From assembly GCF_025515455.1 (NCBI RefSeq), contig NZ_JAOPHP010000005.1, forward strand, positions 1 through 42,261: 42,261 bases of DNA, given 5' to 3'. Shown piece by piece: positions 10,695 through 19,815 of the stretch; the stretch's first letter is position 1; each line of letters starts with the position of its first letter. Position numbers and translations under genes: made by a program. Below the pieces are notes generated by a model. The model was not told the DNA's origin, did not search any database, and saw only the letters and a list, made by a program, of their open reading frames with translations. This DNA comes from Mycoplasma sp. CSL7503-lung (GTDB taxonomy: Bacteria > Bacillota_I > Bacilli_A > Mycoplasmatales > Metamycoplasmataceae).

Positions 10695-11514
10695 ATTAGG
10701 TTCTCATATATCTTTCAAAAGTCCCGGTTATTTAGTCGATTCTGTTAAAGAGTCTATAGATAATAAGGCAAACACAATGATGATTTATTTAGGTGCACCA
10801 CAAAATACTAAAAGGGTTAGTGTAGAAAAATTTAATCTTGAAGAGTATGAAGCTAAATTCCAAAATTTTATACCTAAAGAAGACATTATAGTTCATGCTC
10901 CTTATATTGTGAATCCTGCTTCTTTAGAAAAATCTAGTTTTGCAAAAGAGTTTTTAATTGAAGAAATAAAAAGAATGAATTTTTTAGGTTTAAAATATTT
11001 GGTTTTACATCCTGGAGCGTATACTGTTTATAGTGAACAAGAAGCATTGGATGAATTGGTCCAAACTTTAAGATATGTAATCGAAAATACATCAAATGTT
11101 GTTATATGTATTGAGACAATGAGTGGTAAAGGAACAGAAATTGGAACAAATTTTGAACAATTAAAATTTTTAATAGACTTTATAAATTCTGAACGTCTCA
11201 AAATTTGCTTAGATACATGCCATATGTGAGATTCGGGGTATGATTTACAAAATTATGATGAGTTTAAAGGAGAATTAAAAAAATGAGATATATTGAAGCA
11301 TGTTAAAGTCATACATTTAAATGATTCTAAAAATGAAGTTTTTTCACATAAAGATAGACATGCAAACATTGGTCATGGTACAATTGGTTTAGAAACATTA
11401 AGAAAATTTGTTCATGATCCAGATTTTGATAATATTCCAATTATTTTGGAAACACCCGTACCAGAAGGTGGTCCAATTTATGATCAAGAAATCAAAATGT
11501 TACTTCACAAATAA
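10687..11514 (+). CDS. nfo: Endonuclease IV (AP endonuclease)
   Basis: Nfo cuts DNA 5' to abasic sites in base excision repair. The 275-residue TIM-barrel protein shows the three family signatures: LGSHIS at the N-terminus, [12 protein letters not shown] near residue 142, the zinc-binding LDTCHMWDSGYD near residue 177, and HLNDSKNE...[13 protein letters not shown] near residue 210, with PIILETP near the end. Two TGA codons encode Trp. The start codon lies inside the channel gene, and the channel's lysine codons provide an AAAGGAAG-like ribosome binding site at -10. It probably shares the channel promoter, as no promoter is seen between them. Confidence 0.96.
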
Positions 11515-11575
11515 ATTATTTATTTTCTAAAAAAACCAAAATTAAAAAAATATTTTTAAAAAAATAAAATTAAAT

Positions 11576-11581
11576 TATAAT
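11576..11581 (+). promoter_or_regulatory. -10 box of rpmG
   Basis: TATAAT lies 50 bases before the rpmG ATG, with AAAGGAG as the ribosome binding site in the leader. Confidence 0.5.
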
Positions 11582-11631
11582 ATAAATACTATTTATACAA
11601 TATTTAAATAAAACACGTAAAGGAGCATATT

Positions 11632-11784
11632 ATGGCAAGAGAAGGTTATACATTAGTTTGTACAGTATGTAAAATGGAAAACTACATTTCTAAGAAAAAC
11701 AAGAAAACTCACCCAGAAAAAATCGAATTAAATAAATTTTGTGCAAAATGTGGTGCACATACAGCTCACAGAGAAAAGAAATAA
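11632..11784 (+). CDS. rpmG: Ribosomal protein L33
   Basis: The 50-residue basic protein is a small 50S subunit component. It has two CxxC pairs (VCTVCK and FCAKCG), the zinc-ribbon form of L33, and the [10 protein letters not shown] segment typical of the family. AAAGGAG precedes the ATG, and a single-gene promoter and terminator bracket it. Confidence 0.95.
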   Translation: MAREGYTLVCTVCKMENYISKKNKKTHPEKIELNKFCAKCGAHTAHREKK

Positions 11785-11794
11785 TAATATTTTT

Positions 11795-11815
11795 GATGCT
11801 TTTAGCATCTTTTTT
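11795..11815 (+). terminator. Terminator after rpmG
   Basis: GATGCT-TTT-AGCATC is followed by six T. Confidence 0.85.
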
Positions 11816-11836
11816 ATTATTTTTTTATTTAACATA

Positions 11837-11842
11837 TATAAT
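11837..11842 (+). promoter_or_regulatory. -10 box of pepP
   Basis: TATAAT predicts a start near 11849 and a leader of about 17 bases that contains the AAGGAAGG ribosome binding site of pepP. Confidence 0.5.
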
Positions 11843-11865
11843 TTATATAATGAAGGAAGGTAAAA

Positions 11866-12948
11866 ATGAATAGAACAAAACTTGATATTTTTTTTAACAA
11901 CAACCCGGAAGTCGAAGCTCTTATATCTGAAGCTCCACAAACAAGATTATGATATGCTGGAGTTCAAACAACAGATGGATTTATTATAATCGAAAGAGAT
12001 AAAGCAACACTTTTTGTTGATGGTAGATATATTGAATATGTTAGAGCAAACGCAAAAAATGTTGATGTTAAATTACTACAAAGAACAAAAGAAGGAAATT
12101 CAATAAAGAAATTCTTTGAAGAAAAGAAATTTAAAAAAATAGCCTTAGAAAAAGATTACCTAATTAAAAATGTTGAAAATTACATTTTATCGTTAACAAA
12201 TTTAACCTCTAATGATGTAGTATGAGTAAGTGCTCAAGAATTAAGAATTCTAAAATCAAAAGAAGAATTAAAATATTTACAAGAAGCTGTTAACATTTCA
12301 TTAAAATCATTAGAACAGTTAAAGGAATGAATTAAACCTGGCATGAATGAAAAAGAAATTGCGGCCAAGTTAAATTATTTATTAAAAATGAACGGTGCTG
12401 AAAAAGAAGGTTTTGATGAAATAGTTGCTGCTGCACAATATGCTTCTGAACCACATCATCACCCAAATGAAAATAATTTATTAATTGAAAATCATTTATT
12501 AAAAGTTGATTTTGCTGCAAGATATAAAGGTTATACAGCAGATATAACAAGAACTTTTGTGGTAGGTGATCCTCAAAAAACAAATCCTGAATTATTAAAA
12601 ATTTTAAAGATAGTTGAAGAATCAGCTGCAGAAGGTCGTAAAATCGTTCGTCCAGGTATTAAAGCCTCTGAAATTGATAGAGTTTGTCGTGAATACATTG
12701 AATCAAAAGGATATGGTCAATATTTTGTTCACTCTACAGGACATGGTTTAGGTATTGATGTACATGAATTCCCAAATGTATCTTCATCTAGTGATGTGGT
12801 TTTAGAACCAGGTATGGTTTTAACTGTAGAACCAGGTATTTATATCGAAGGTCTTGGTGGAGCAAGAAATGAAGATGATGTATTAGTAACAGAAGATGGT
12901 TACTACGTATTATCAAAACCAGAGGAAAAGAAAAATAATTTCTTTTAA
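11866..12948 (+). CDS. pepP: Xaa-Pro aminopeptidase/dipeptidase, M24 family
   Basis: This cytosolic metallopeptidase releases residues from peptides with proline in second position. The 360-residue protein has an N-terminal creatinase-like domain (residues 1-125) and a pita-bread catalytic domain. Metal ligands visible are the two Asp in VDFAARYKGYTADITR, the His in STGHGLGIDVHE, and the Glu in TVEPGIYIEG and ARNEDDV. The usual PHG/PHA loop reads SEPHHHPN. Three TGA codons encode Trp. It is likely co-transcribed with the RpiR-type gene 12 bases downstream. Peptide use fits an organism that imports amino acids. Confidence 0.93.
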
Positions 12949-12960
12949 TAGAGGTTAAGC

Positions 12961-13860
12961 ATGAAAATTAATATTATTGATTTACAGAATCTTGACAAGG
13001 AGAAGATTGACAAGGTTTCTATTGACACAATAAATAAAATTAGAAATTTTATTGAAAATAAAACGGATGATTTTTTAAAAATGAATTCCTCAGAATTAGC
13101 GGAACATTTAGATTTATCTCAATCAACAATTTCTAGATTCGCAAAAGGGCTAGGTTTTAAAAGCTATTCTGATTTTAAAATATATGTTTCTAAAAGATTA
13201 CAATTAAAGCAAGATACTTATGATGATAATATAGATAATTCAAATATTAATTCTATTAATCAGGTTTCTAACAACATAAAAACTCACTATATATATTCCG
13301 TACAAAAAACTGTTGAAAGATTTATAGATAGCAATGATTTAATGGGATATATTAATACAATAAGAGAAAATAAGGTTAATGTAATTTTCGCAATTGGAGA
13401 ATCTGGAATGGTGGGCCGTTATTTTTCGTGAAGCATTAGAAAAATTGGTTTTAATACTATATTTGTAGATAATATACATTCATTTTTCGGTTATTCAAGT
13501 TTAATAACATCTTATAAAAAAACACATGTAACAATAATTTCAAAAAGTGGTAAAACACTTGAAGTAAAAAATATTATTAACTTTTTGATTAAAAACAATG
13601 TAACTTATTCAATTTGAACCAAAAATACAAAAATAAAACCTGAAAATTGTAAAAATATACTTCTTTTAGAAAGTATTGAGCAAAATTACCGTATTAGTCA
13701 TATTGGATCAAAAATTTCAGCTTTCTTAATTAGTGATATTATTTTTTCTTACTTGTCATCAGTTATTGATCAAAAGAAAATAATTTTTAAAGAAATTAAT
13801 AACCAAATAAAGGAATGAAATTCATTGCTTCCTGATATGGAACAAAAAGAAGAAAACTAA
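12961..13860 (+). CDS. MurR/RpiR-family transcriptional regulator
   Basis: The 299-residue protein has an N-terminal helix-turn-helix (NSSELAEHLDLSQSTISRFA, about residues 41-60) and a C-terminal SIS sugar-phosphate-binding domain (IFAIGESGMVGRYFS near residue 145, TIISKSGKTLEV near residue 195). This is the architecture of RpiR/MurR/GlvR regulators, which sense phosphosugars. The only amino-sugar-phosphate genes in the window are murQ-nagA-nagB and the PTS permease 8-10 kb away, so it is a candidate regulator of them, but this is inference. AGAGG precedes the ATG. Three TGA codons encode Trp. Confidence 0.9.
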
Positions 13861-13898
13861 AGAAAATAAGGCAAATTAAAATGCCTTATTTTCTTTCG
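13861..13898 (+). terminator. Terminator after pepP-rpiR
   Basis: A 13-base-pair stem, AGAAAATAAGGCA with TGCCTTATTTTCT, is followed by TT and a further T-rich stretch. Its A- and T-rich flanks could act in both directions. Confidence 0.88.
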
Positions 13899-14001
13899 TT
13901 TATTTTTTAACTTTAATTTATAAACACAATAAAAAAATTATTTCCTTATATTAAGGGAGTAAAAGAATACAAAGAAAATTATTAAAAAAAATAGATTATT
14001 A

Positions 14002-14007
14002 TATAAT
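14002..14007 (+). promoter_or_regulatory. -10 box of rplK-rplA
   Basis: TATAAT predicts a start near 14014, just at the beginning of the structured leader. Confidence 0.6.
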
Positions 14008-14014
14008 ATTAAAG

Positions 14015-14084
14015 CAATATAAAAATATTGCCAAAGTGGGAGATATTTTTTAATTAAAATATCGTTGGACCACAATATCGAAAG
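14015..14084 (+). promoter_or_regulatory. rplK-rplA leader, candidate L1-binding autoregulatory RNA
   Basis: The leader folds into a long imperfect helix: ATATT with AATAT, GTGG with CCAC, an internal loop, and GATATTTT with AAAATATC closing a TTAATT loop. The internal loop strands GGGAG and CGTTGGA resemble the L1 site of 23S rRNA helix 76-77 (GGTGGGAGGCT and AGCCGACCTTGAAATACCACC in E. coli). ATATTG at 14025-14030 can pair instead with CAATAT at 14015-14020, giving an alternative fold. GAAAGG, the likely ribosome binding site, abuts the 3' strand. L1 feedback on the L11 operon is established in other bacteria; its use here is inferred. Confidence 0.55.
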
Positions 14085-14095
14085 GATACAGAAAT

Positions 14096-14695
14096 ATGGC
14101 AAAAAAAGAAATTCAAAGAATTGCTAAATTGCAATTCCCTGCTGGTAAAGCTAAACCAGGTCCAGCTTTAGCTGGTGTTGGTGTTAACATGCCAGAATTT
14201 ACAAGAGCATTTAATGACGCAACTAGAGATAGAGGTGATGAACCAGTTCCAGTAAAAATTATAGTTTACAAAGATAAAACATTTGAATTCCAATTATTCA
14301 CATCTCCAGCATCATACAAAATTAAACAAGCTGCAAACTTACAATCTGGATCAAAAAATTCTAAAACTACAATTGTTGCAACAATTTCAAAAGATCAATT
14401 AAGAGAAATTGCAGAATATAAATTACCTGATTTAAACACAAATGATATTGACGCTGCTATGGCTACAATTGCTGGTACAGCTAAACAAATGGGTGTTTTA
14501 GTTGAAGGATACGACGACATTTTTAAAGCTAAAGCCGCTGCAAAAGCCGCTGCAAAAGCAGAAAAATTAGCACAATTAAAAGAAGCAGAATTAGAAGCAG
14601 ATTTAGCTAATTTAGCTGAAACAAAAGGACAATCAATTGAAGTTAAAACAATTTCAGATGAGGAGTCTGAAAATACAGAAGAAGGAGCAAAATAA
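14096..14695 (+). CDS. rplK: Ribosomal protein L11 with C-terminal extension
   Basis: L11 is part of the GTPase-associated centre of the 50S subunit. Residues 1-140 match the family: KLQFPAGKAKPGPALAGVGVNMPEF (the proline-rich N-domain) and the C-domain with IAGTAKQMGV. The product is 199 residues against the usual about 141. The extra part is an alanine/lysine-rich stretch (repeated AKAAAKA) followed by an acidic tail ending EESENTEEGAK, likely an extended helix. The GAAAGG site precedes the ATG by 10 bases, and rplA follows two bases after the stop. Confidence 0.97.
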   Translation: MAKKEIQRIAKLQFPAGKAKPGPALAGVGVNMPEFTRAFNDATRDRGDEPVPVKIIVYKDKTFEFQLFTSPASYKIKQAANLQSGSKNSKTTIVATISKDQLREIAEYKLPDLNTNDIDAAMATIAGTAKQMGVLVEGYDDIFKAKAAAKAAAKAEKLAQLKEAELEADLANLAETKGQSIEVKTISDEESENTEEGAK

Positions 14696-14697
14696 TT

Positions 14698-15393
14698 ATG
14701 GCTAAAAGATTATCAAAAAACCTTAAAAACGCTCGTGAATCATTCGATAGAACTGTTGCTTATGAATTAGAAGAAGCTATTGAATTAGCTAAAAAAACTT
14801 CATACGCAAAATTTGATGCTTCAATCGATTTAGCTTTTAACTTAAACTTAGACGTTCGTAAAGCAGATCAACAATTACGTGGTGCTGTGTTACTTCCACA
14901 TGGTACAGGTAAATCAATCAGTGTATTAGTAGCAACAAATAATGTAGAAAAACAAAAACTAGCTAAAGAAGCTGGTGCTGACTTTGTATTAGATGGACCA
15001 GCACTTGAACAAAAAATTAAAGAAAATGACTTTAATTTTGATGTTATGGTTGCAGACCCAACAATGATGCCTTTATTAGGAAAATACGGTAAAGTTTTAG
15101 GTCCTAAAGGTTTAATGCCTAATCCTAAAACAGGTACAGTTACTCCAACTCCAGAAAAAGCTGTTGAAGAACTTAAAAAAGGTAAAGCTAACTATCGTAC
15201 AGATAAAGCTGGAATCGTACATTCATTAATTGGTAAATCAAGTATGGATACTGAAAAACTAGTTGAAAATGCTAAAACTCTTATTTCTTTAATTAAAAAA
15301 CTTAAGCCAGCTGCTGTTAAAGGTACATATATGTTAAACTTAACAGTTTCAGCTTCAATGGGGCCAAGTGTAAAGATTAAAATAGAAAAATAG
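14698..15393 (+). CDS. rplA: Ribosomal protein L1
   Basis: The 231-residue protein forms the mobile L1 stalk at the ribosomal E site and in many bacteria represses its own operon by binding the L11-L1 leader. Family features are DVRKADQQLRGAVLLPHGTGK near residue 52, the GPKGLMPNPKTGTVT signature near residue 137, and the closing TVSASMGPSVKI. It starts two bases after rplK, with AGGAG 14-18 bases upstream in the rplK tail. It ends at TAG within a terminator stem. Confidence 0.97.
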   Translation: MAKRLSKNLKNARESFDRTVAYELEEAIELAKKTSYAKFDASIDLAFNLNLDVRKADQQLRGAVLLPHGTGKSISVLVATNNVEKQKLAKEAGADFVLDGPALEQKIKENDFNFDVMVADPTMMPLLGKYGKVLGPKGLMPNPKTGTVTPTPEKAVEELKKGKANYRTDKAGIVHSLIGKSSMDTEKLVENAKTLISLIKKLKPAAVKGTYMLNLTVSASMGPSVKIKIEK

Positions 15394-15412
15394 GTCTAAT
15401 GCCTATTTTTTT
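15386..15412 (+). terminator. Terminator after rplA
   Basis: AAAATAGG and CCTATTTT pair around TCTAATG with a T tail; the rplA stop codon is in the left arm. Confidence 0.82.
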
Positions 15413-15430
15413 ATAAAAAAATTTATAATA

Positions 15431-15461
15431 AAAAATTGCAATTTTTATAATTGCAATTTTT
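15431..15461 (-). terminator. Terminator of the 36-residue peptide gene
   Basis: AAATTGCAATT is repeated as AATTGCAATTT in inverted orientation around TTTAT, with A/T runs on both sides. It lies just after the stop of the minus-strand small gene and can stop transcription in both directions. Confidence 0.75.
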
Positions 15462-15465
15462 AAAA

Positions 15466-15576
15466 TTAAATGTGGTTAAATATTAAAGCTAATATAATAG
15501 TAATACCTATACCTGTTATTAGACCAATGATTGCTGGTCAAAATAGCTTAATTTTTTCTACAGAAAATTTTTTCAT
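15466..15576 (-). CDS. Small single-span membrane peptide, 36 residues
   Basis: A short gene on the minus strand starts MKKFSVEKIKLFWPAIIG and continues with one strongly hydrophobic segment of about 22 residues ending LALIFNHI. The basic N-terminus followed by the helix predicts an N-in, single-pass membrane peptide. Support for expression comes from an AAGGA site six bases before the ATG, a TATAAT box 35 bases upstream, and a terminator directly after the stop. One TGA codes for Trp at the helix start. Function is unknown; toxin-like, regulatory or complex-subunit roles are all possible. Confidence 0.7.
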
Positions 15577-15611
15577 AATATGTCCTTATTATTTTTTATA
15601 AATATATTGTA

Positions 15612-15617
15612 ATTATA
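15612..15617 (-). promoter_or_regulatory. -10 box of the 36-residue peptide gene
   Basis: TATAAT on the minus strand predicts a start near 15605 and a 29-base leader with AAGGA. Confidence 0.55.
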
Positions 15618-15642
15618 ACATTATTTTAAAAAAATATGAAAT

Positions 15643-16911
15643 TTATTCCTCATCATCCCATTCAAATTCAAATCCAAAAATAGATACTGTATCTCCTTTT
15701 TGAATATTTTGTTTAATTAATTCGTCTCAAACGCCAATTTTTTTTAATATATTATTAAATCTAACTAAATTATCATAAGTATTAATTGGTGTTCTATAAT
15801 ATAATTCTTCAACTTTTTTTCCACTAACGTTAAAGTAACCTCTATATTCTTGTTTCACTATAAAATCTGGTTCAAATTCGATTACTTTGTACTCTTCTTC
15901 ATCTTCTTCATCGATTGTTGAGTAATCAAAGTTTTTGATTAGATCTCATAATTTACCTTTTAATTCGTTTAAATTTTCTCTAAAAATAGCAGAAATTTTA
16001 ACAATTGGAATTAATGGATATTTTTCTCTAAATTTAGATATATTTTTTTCAAAATTTGGTAAATCACTTTTGTTTGCGACTACTAATTGAGATTTATTTT
16101 CTAATTTTAAATTATACGATTTTAATTCATTATTTATTATTTCAAAATCTTCAATTGGATTTTTTTCTTCAGAACCAAAATCAATAATATGTGCGATAAC
16201 TTTGCAACGTTCAATATGTTTCAAGAATTGTGTTCCTAAACCTCTACCTAATGAAGCTCCTTTTATTAATCCGGGTAAATCTGCAACAGTATATGAATTA
16301 TCAAAGTATTCTACCATACCTAATTGTGGTACTAGTGTTGTAAACTCGTATTCCGCAGCTTTTGCTTTAGCATTCGAAATAGCACTTAATAAAGTAGATT
16401 TACCAGCGGACGGTTTACCAACAATACCTACATCTGAAAGTATTTTTAAAACTATTTTTGCTTCAAAACTTTCACCAGGCATACCGTTTTCGCTTATTCT
16501 TGGTGCAGTATTTTTGGGTGTTTTAAACTTATTATTACCACGACCACCTTTACCGCCAGAAGCAATAAGATATGGTGTGTTAGGTTCTATTATGTCTGCA
16601 ATTTGCTTATCATTTTTATAAACCAATGTTCCAACCGGGACTTTAATATATGTATCTTTAGCATTTGCTCCGTATAAATTTTTCGGACCACCCTTTACTC
16701 CGTCTTCTGCTTGAATTATTTTATTGCTATAAAAACTTAGTAATGTATTTTTTCCGGAATCTCCAACAAAATAAATGTGTCCGCCACGACCACCATCTCC
16801 GCCATCTGGACCACCTTTATCAACGTGAGCTTCTCTACGGAATGAGATCATACCATCTCCTCCCTTACCGGCCTTTAGTTTAACTGTAACTTCATCAATA
16901 AATTTTGCCAT
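15643..16911 (-). CDS. obg: GTPase Obg
   Basis: Obg is an essential GTPase that acts in late 50S assembly. The 422-residue protein has the glycine-rich Obg fold (GGDGGRGGH and [14 protein letters not shown] in residues 14-45, GGKGGRGN near 120), the G domain with [12 protein letters not shown] at residues 162-173, DLPGLI, and NKSD, and a C-terminal OCT domain of about 70 residues ending in an acidic EWDDEE tail. The apparent end at TGA 15946 is a Trp codon (GKLWDLI); the real stop is at 15643. AGGAGG precedes the ATG. Confidence 0.97.
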
Positions 16912-17011
16912 TTACAACCTCCTGTTTTAACTTTAAATTAATTATTTTAATAAAATTATTATTTAAAAAATATTGAATTTATATATATGTTTTTATATTA
17001 AAACTATTTTA

Positions 17012-17023
17012 TTAATTATATCA
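17012..17023 (-). promoter_or_regulatory. Extended -10 promoter of obg
   Basis: On the minus strand TGATATAAT (TG-N-TATAAT) lies about 105 bases before the obg ATG, giving a leader of about 95 bases that is very AT-rich with no clear structure. Confidence 0.6.
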
Positions 17024-17061
17024 TAATAAAAAATGAGTTTTTAAGCCAAGGATATAAAATA

Positions 17062-19041
17062 TTACTTTTTATCCCTTTTTAATTCATAAATCATATCTCT
17101 AAGTTCGATTGCTTTTTCATAATCTCTTTGTTTTGAAGCTTCTTCCATTTTTTTGGTTAATTCTTCTATTATGTTAACTATCTCTTTTTTCTTAAATTTA
17201 GATTTTTTACTTAAAATTAAATCTAATGAATTACTTGTGCCATCACCATAAATAGATTCAGGTATTTCTTTTAAAATAGTTTTTGGAATTATATTATATT
17301 TTTTGTTATATTCTTCTTGTATTTTTCTTTTTTCTATATTATCTTCTATACATTCTTTCATTGCTTGTGAGATTTTATCTGCATAAAATATCGCTTCACC
17401 TTTGGCGTTTCTAGATGCTCTACCAACTATTTGCTTTAAGCTAGTAGCACTACGCATAAATCCTTGTGCATCGGCTTCTAAAATTAATACTTTTGTAAGT
17501 TCAGGTATATCTATCCCTTCTCTCAATAAATTTATACCAACAATTGTTTCATAATCGCCAAGTCTAAATTTTCTTATAATTTCATTTCTTTCGAATGTAT
17601 TGTGTTCAGAGTGAACATATCAACTTTTTATTCCTAAATTAATCAAGTATTCATTTAATTTTTCGGCACTCTCTTTTGAGGTTGTAAGAACAATAGTTCT
17701 ACCATCGCTTTCTCTTTCTTTTATTATTGTGTCGTAAATATCATCAACCTGATTTAAAGTTGGCTTAATACTAATTTTTGGGTCAAGCAATCCTGTTGGT
17801 CTAACATACATTTTAGCAATATTGTTTTTTGAAATATTTATTTCATATTCGCTAGGCGTAGCTGAAATAAATATTTTGGTAAAGTCAAAATTTTCAACGA
17901 CCTCATCATAACTAAGAGGTCTATTTTCTTTAGCAGAAGGTAATCTAAAACCGTAGTTAACCAAATTGTCTTTTCTTGCTTGATCACCTTTGTACATACC
18001 ACCCATTTGTGGCACAGTGAGGTGTGATTCATCTATTATCATTAAAGAGTCTTTTGGTAAATAATCTAATAAAGTGTACGGTCTTTGTCCTATTTCACGA
18101 CCATCAAGGTACATTGAATAATTTTCGATGCCTTTACACATACCGAATTCTTCCATTTCATCAATATCTGAAGTTATTCTTTGACTTAATCTTTGTGCTT
18201 CTAAAATTTTATTTTTACTATTAAAATAATTTAATTGCTCTTTCAATTCTTTTTTGATTTTTGGGATTATTATATCGTAGACATTATTGTCAACAGCATA
18301 TTCATCTCCAGGAGAAAGAATATAAGCTATATGTTTTTTAATCAAGTTTTTGTTAAGAGGATCAACATTCGCAATTTCCTCAATTTCATCTCCAAAAAAT
18401 GAAACACGTATTGCTTCGTTTTCTTTGTCAGAAGGATAAATAAATACATTGTCTCCTTTGACCGCAAAATTACCATTTTTTGGTGCTAAATCATTTCTTT
18501 CATATTTTACCTTTGTTAAGTCTCTAATGAATGTTTTTAATTCTATATTTTGACCTCTAAAAAATCTATAAAAACTTTTCTTGTAGATTTCGGGATTTAA
18601 TGCACCATAAATTGCACTAACACTTGCAACCACTATTACGTCTTTTCTATTTAAAAGAGAATTTATGGTGCTTAAACGCATTATTTCTATTTGCTCGTTT
18701 GTTTGTGATTCTTTTTCAATATAGGTATCAGTATCTGGTTTATAAGCTTCGGGCCTAAAATAATCAAAATATGAAATGTAATACTCTACAGCATTATTAG
18801 GAAAAAAAGATTTTAATTCTGAATATAATTGACTAGCTAAAGTTTTATTGTGCGATATTAAAATTACAGGTTTATTAATTTTATTTATGACGTTAGCAAT
18901 GGTAAAAGTTTTTCCAGAACCAGTAACACCATTTAATACGATGTTTTTTTCATTATTTTCAATTTTATCGACTATAAAATTTATTGCTTCCGGTTGACTT
19001 CCTGATGGTTTCATTTTTGTTTCTAATTTAAAATTGCTCAT
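17062..19041 (-). CDS. uvrB: Excinuclease ABC subunit B
   Basis: UvrB verifies DNA damage in nucleotide excision repair and hands it to UvrC. The 659-residue protein carries Walker A GVTGSGKT near residues 38-45, the beta-hairpin region YYISYFDYFRPEAY near residue 87, the DESH box IDESHLT near residue 338, the helicase motifs around SATPSEYE and LLREGIDIPE, and a C-terminal UVR domain (KKMEEASKQRDYEKAIELRD). TGA at 17620 is Trp (IKSWYVHSEH). A -10 box sits six bases before the ATG, predicting a leaderless mRNA. UvrA and UvrC are not in the window. Confidence 0.97.
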
Positions 19042-19047
19042 ATGTAA

Positions 19048-19053
19048 ATTATA
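19048..19053 (-). promoter_or_regulatory. -10 box of uvrB, leaderless geometry
   Basis: TATAAT followed by TTACAT and then ATG on the minus strand. There is no ribosome binding site. Confidence 0.65.
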
Positions 19054-19056
19054 TAT

Positions 19057-19079
19057 AAAAAAACGAACTAAAAGTTCGC
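19057..19079 (-). terminator. Terminator of murQ-nagA-nagB
   Basis: On the minus strand CGAAC-TTTTA-GTTCG is followed by seven T. It lies immediately upstream of the uvrB -10 box. Confidence 0.87.
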
Positions 19080-19087
19080 TTTTGGTT

Positions 19088-19813
19088 TTATTTTAAAAGT
19101 TTTGCTGCGTTTTTATCAACTATTACTGTTACATCATTATGTGATTGTAAAAAACTTGCAGGCACATCTTCGGTTATAGGCCCTTGAATCATTTTGAATA
19201 TAGCATCTGCTTTATGCTCTCCATCAGCAAGTAAAATTATTTTTTTAGATTCTAATATTGTACCTATACCCATTGAAATCGCAGTTTGTGGTACGTCTTC
19301 TTTTTTGTCGAAGTACTTTTGATTTGATTCAATTGTACTTTGGGTTAGGCTAACTTCACGTGTTCTATCTGTAATTTTTGAACCAGGTTCATTAAATGCT
19401 ATATGACCGTTTGTACCTATCCCTAATATTGTAAAATCAATTCCACCTTTTTCTTTGATTAATTTTTCATATTGTTTAGCATTTTCTTCTATATCACCAT
19501 TACCTAGAGGTAGATTAATATTTTCTTTTGAGATATTAATGTGATTGAATAAAACATTATGCATGAAGTAGTAATATGAACATTTACTATCTCTTGGTAT
19601 TCCAACATATTCGTCTAAATTAAAGCTTGTTAATTTCGAAAAGTCTAACTCTTTATTTTTATAATATTCAATTAAATTTTTATATGTTGCAATTGGTGAG
19701 TTTCCTGTTGCAAAACATAAATTTGTGTCCGGTTTATTATTTATTTGTTCTTTAATAATTTTGGCAGCTTCAAAAGCTACTTCTGTTGCGTTATTTTTTA
19801 TAATTACTTTCAT
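19088..19813 (-). CDS. nagB: Glucosamine-6-phosphate deaminase
   Basis: NagB converts glucosamine-6-phosphate to fructose-6-phosphate and ammonia. The 241-residue protein has the FATGNSPIATYKNL phosphate loop near residues 34-47, FNLDEYVGI near residue 64, and the catalytic GIGTNGHIAFNEPG motif near residue 131. It is the short, non-allosteric form. It begins two bases after nagA with AAAGGA as ribosome binding site and is last in the murQ-nagA-nagB operon, followed by a strong terminator. Confidence 0.96.
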   Translation of the reverse strand: MKVIIKNNATEVAFEAAKIIKEQINNKPDTNLCFATGNSPIATYKNLIEYYKNKELDFSKLTSFNLDEYVGIPRDSKCSYYYFMHNVLFNHINISKENINLPLGNGDIEENAKQYEKLIKEKGGIDFTILGIGTNGHIAFNEPGSKITDRTREVSLTQSTIESNQKYFDKKEDVPQTAISMGIGTILESKKIILLADGEHKADAIFKMIQGPITEDVPASFLQSHNDVTVIVDKNAAKLLK

Positions 19814-19815
19814 AT

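Noticed and set aside
11850..11873. Leaderless seven-codon ORF before pepP
   Set aside because: It ends within the first codons of pepP and its sequence is simply the AAGGAAGG ribosome binding site of pepP.
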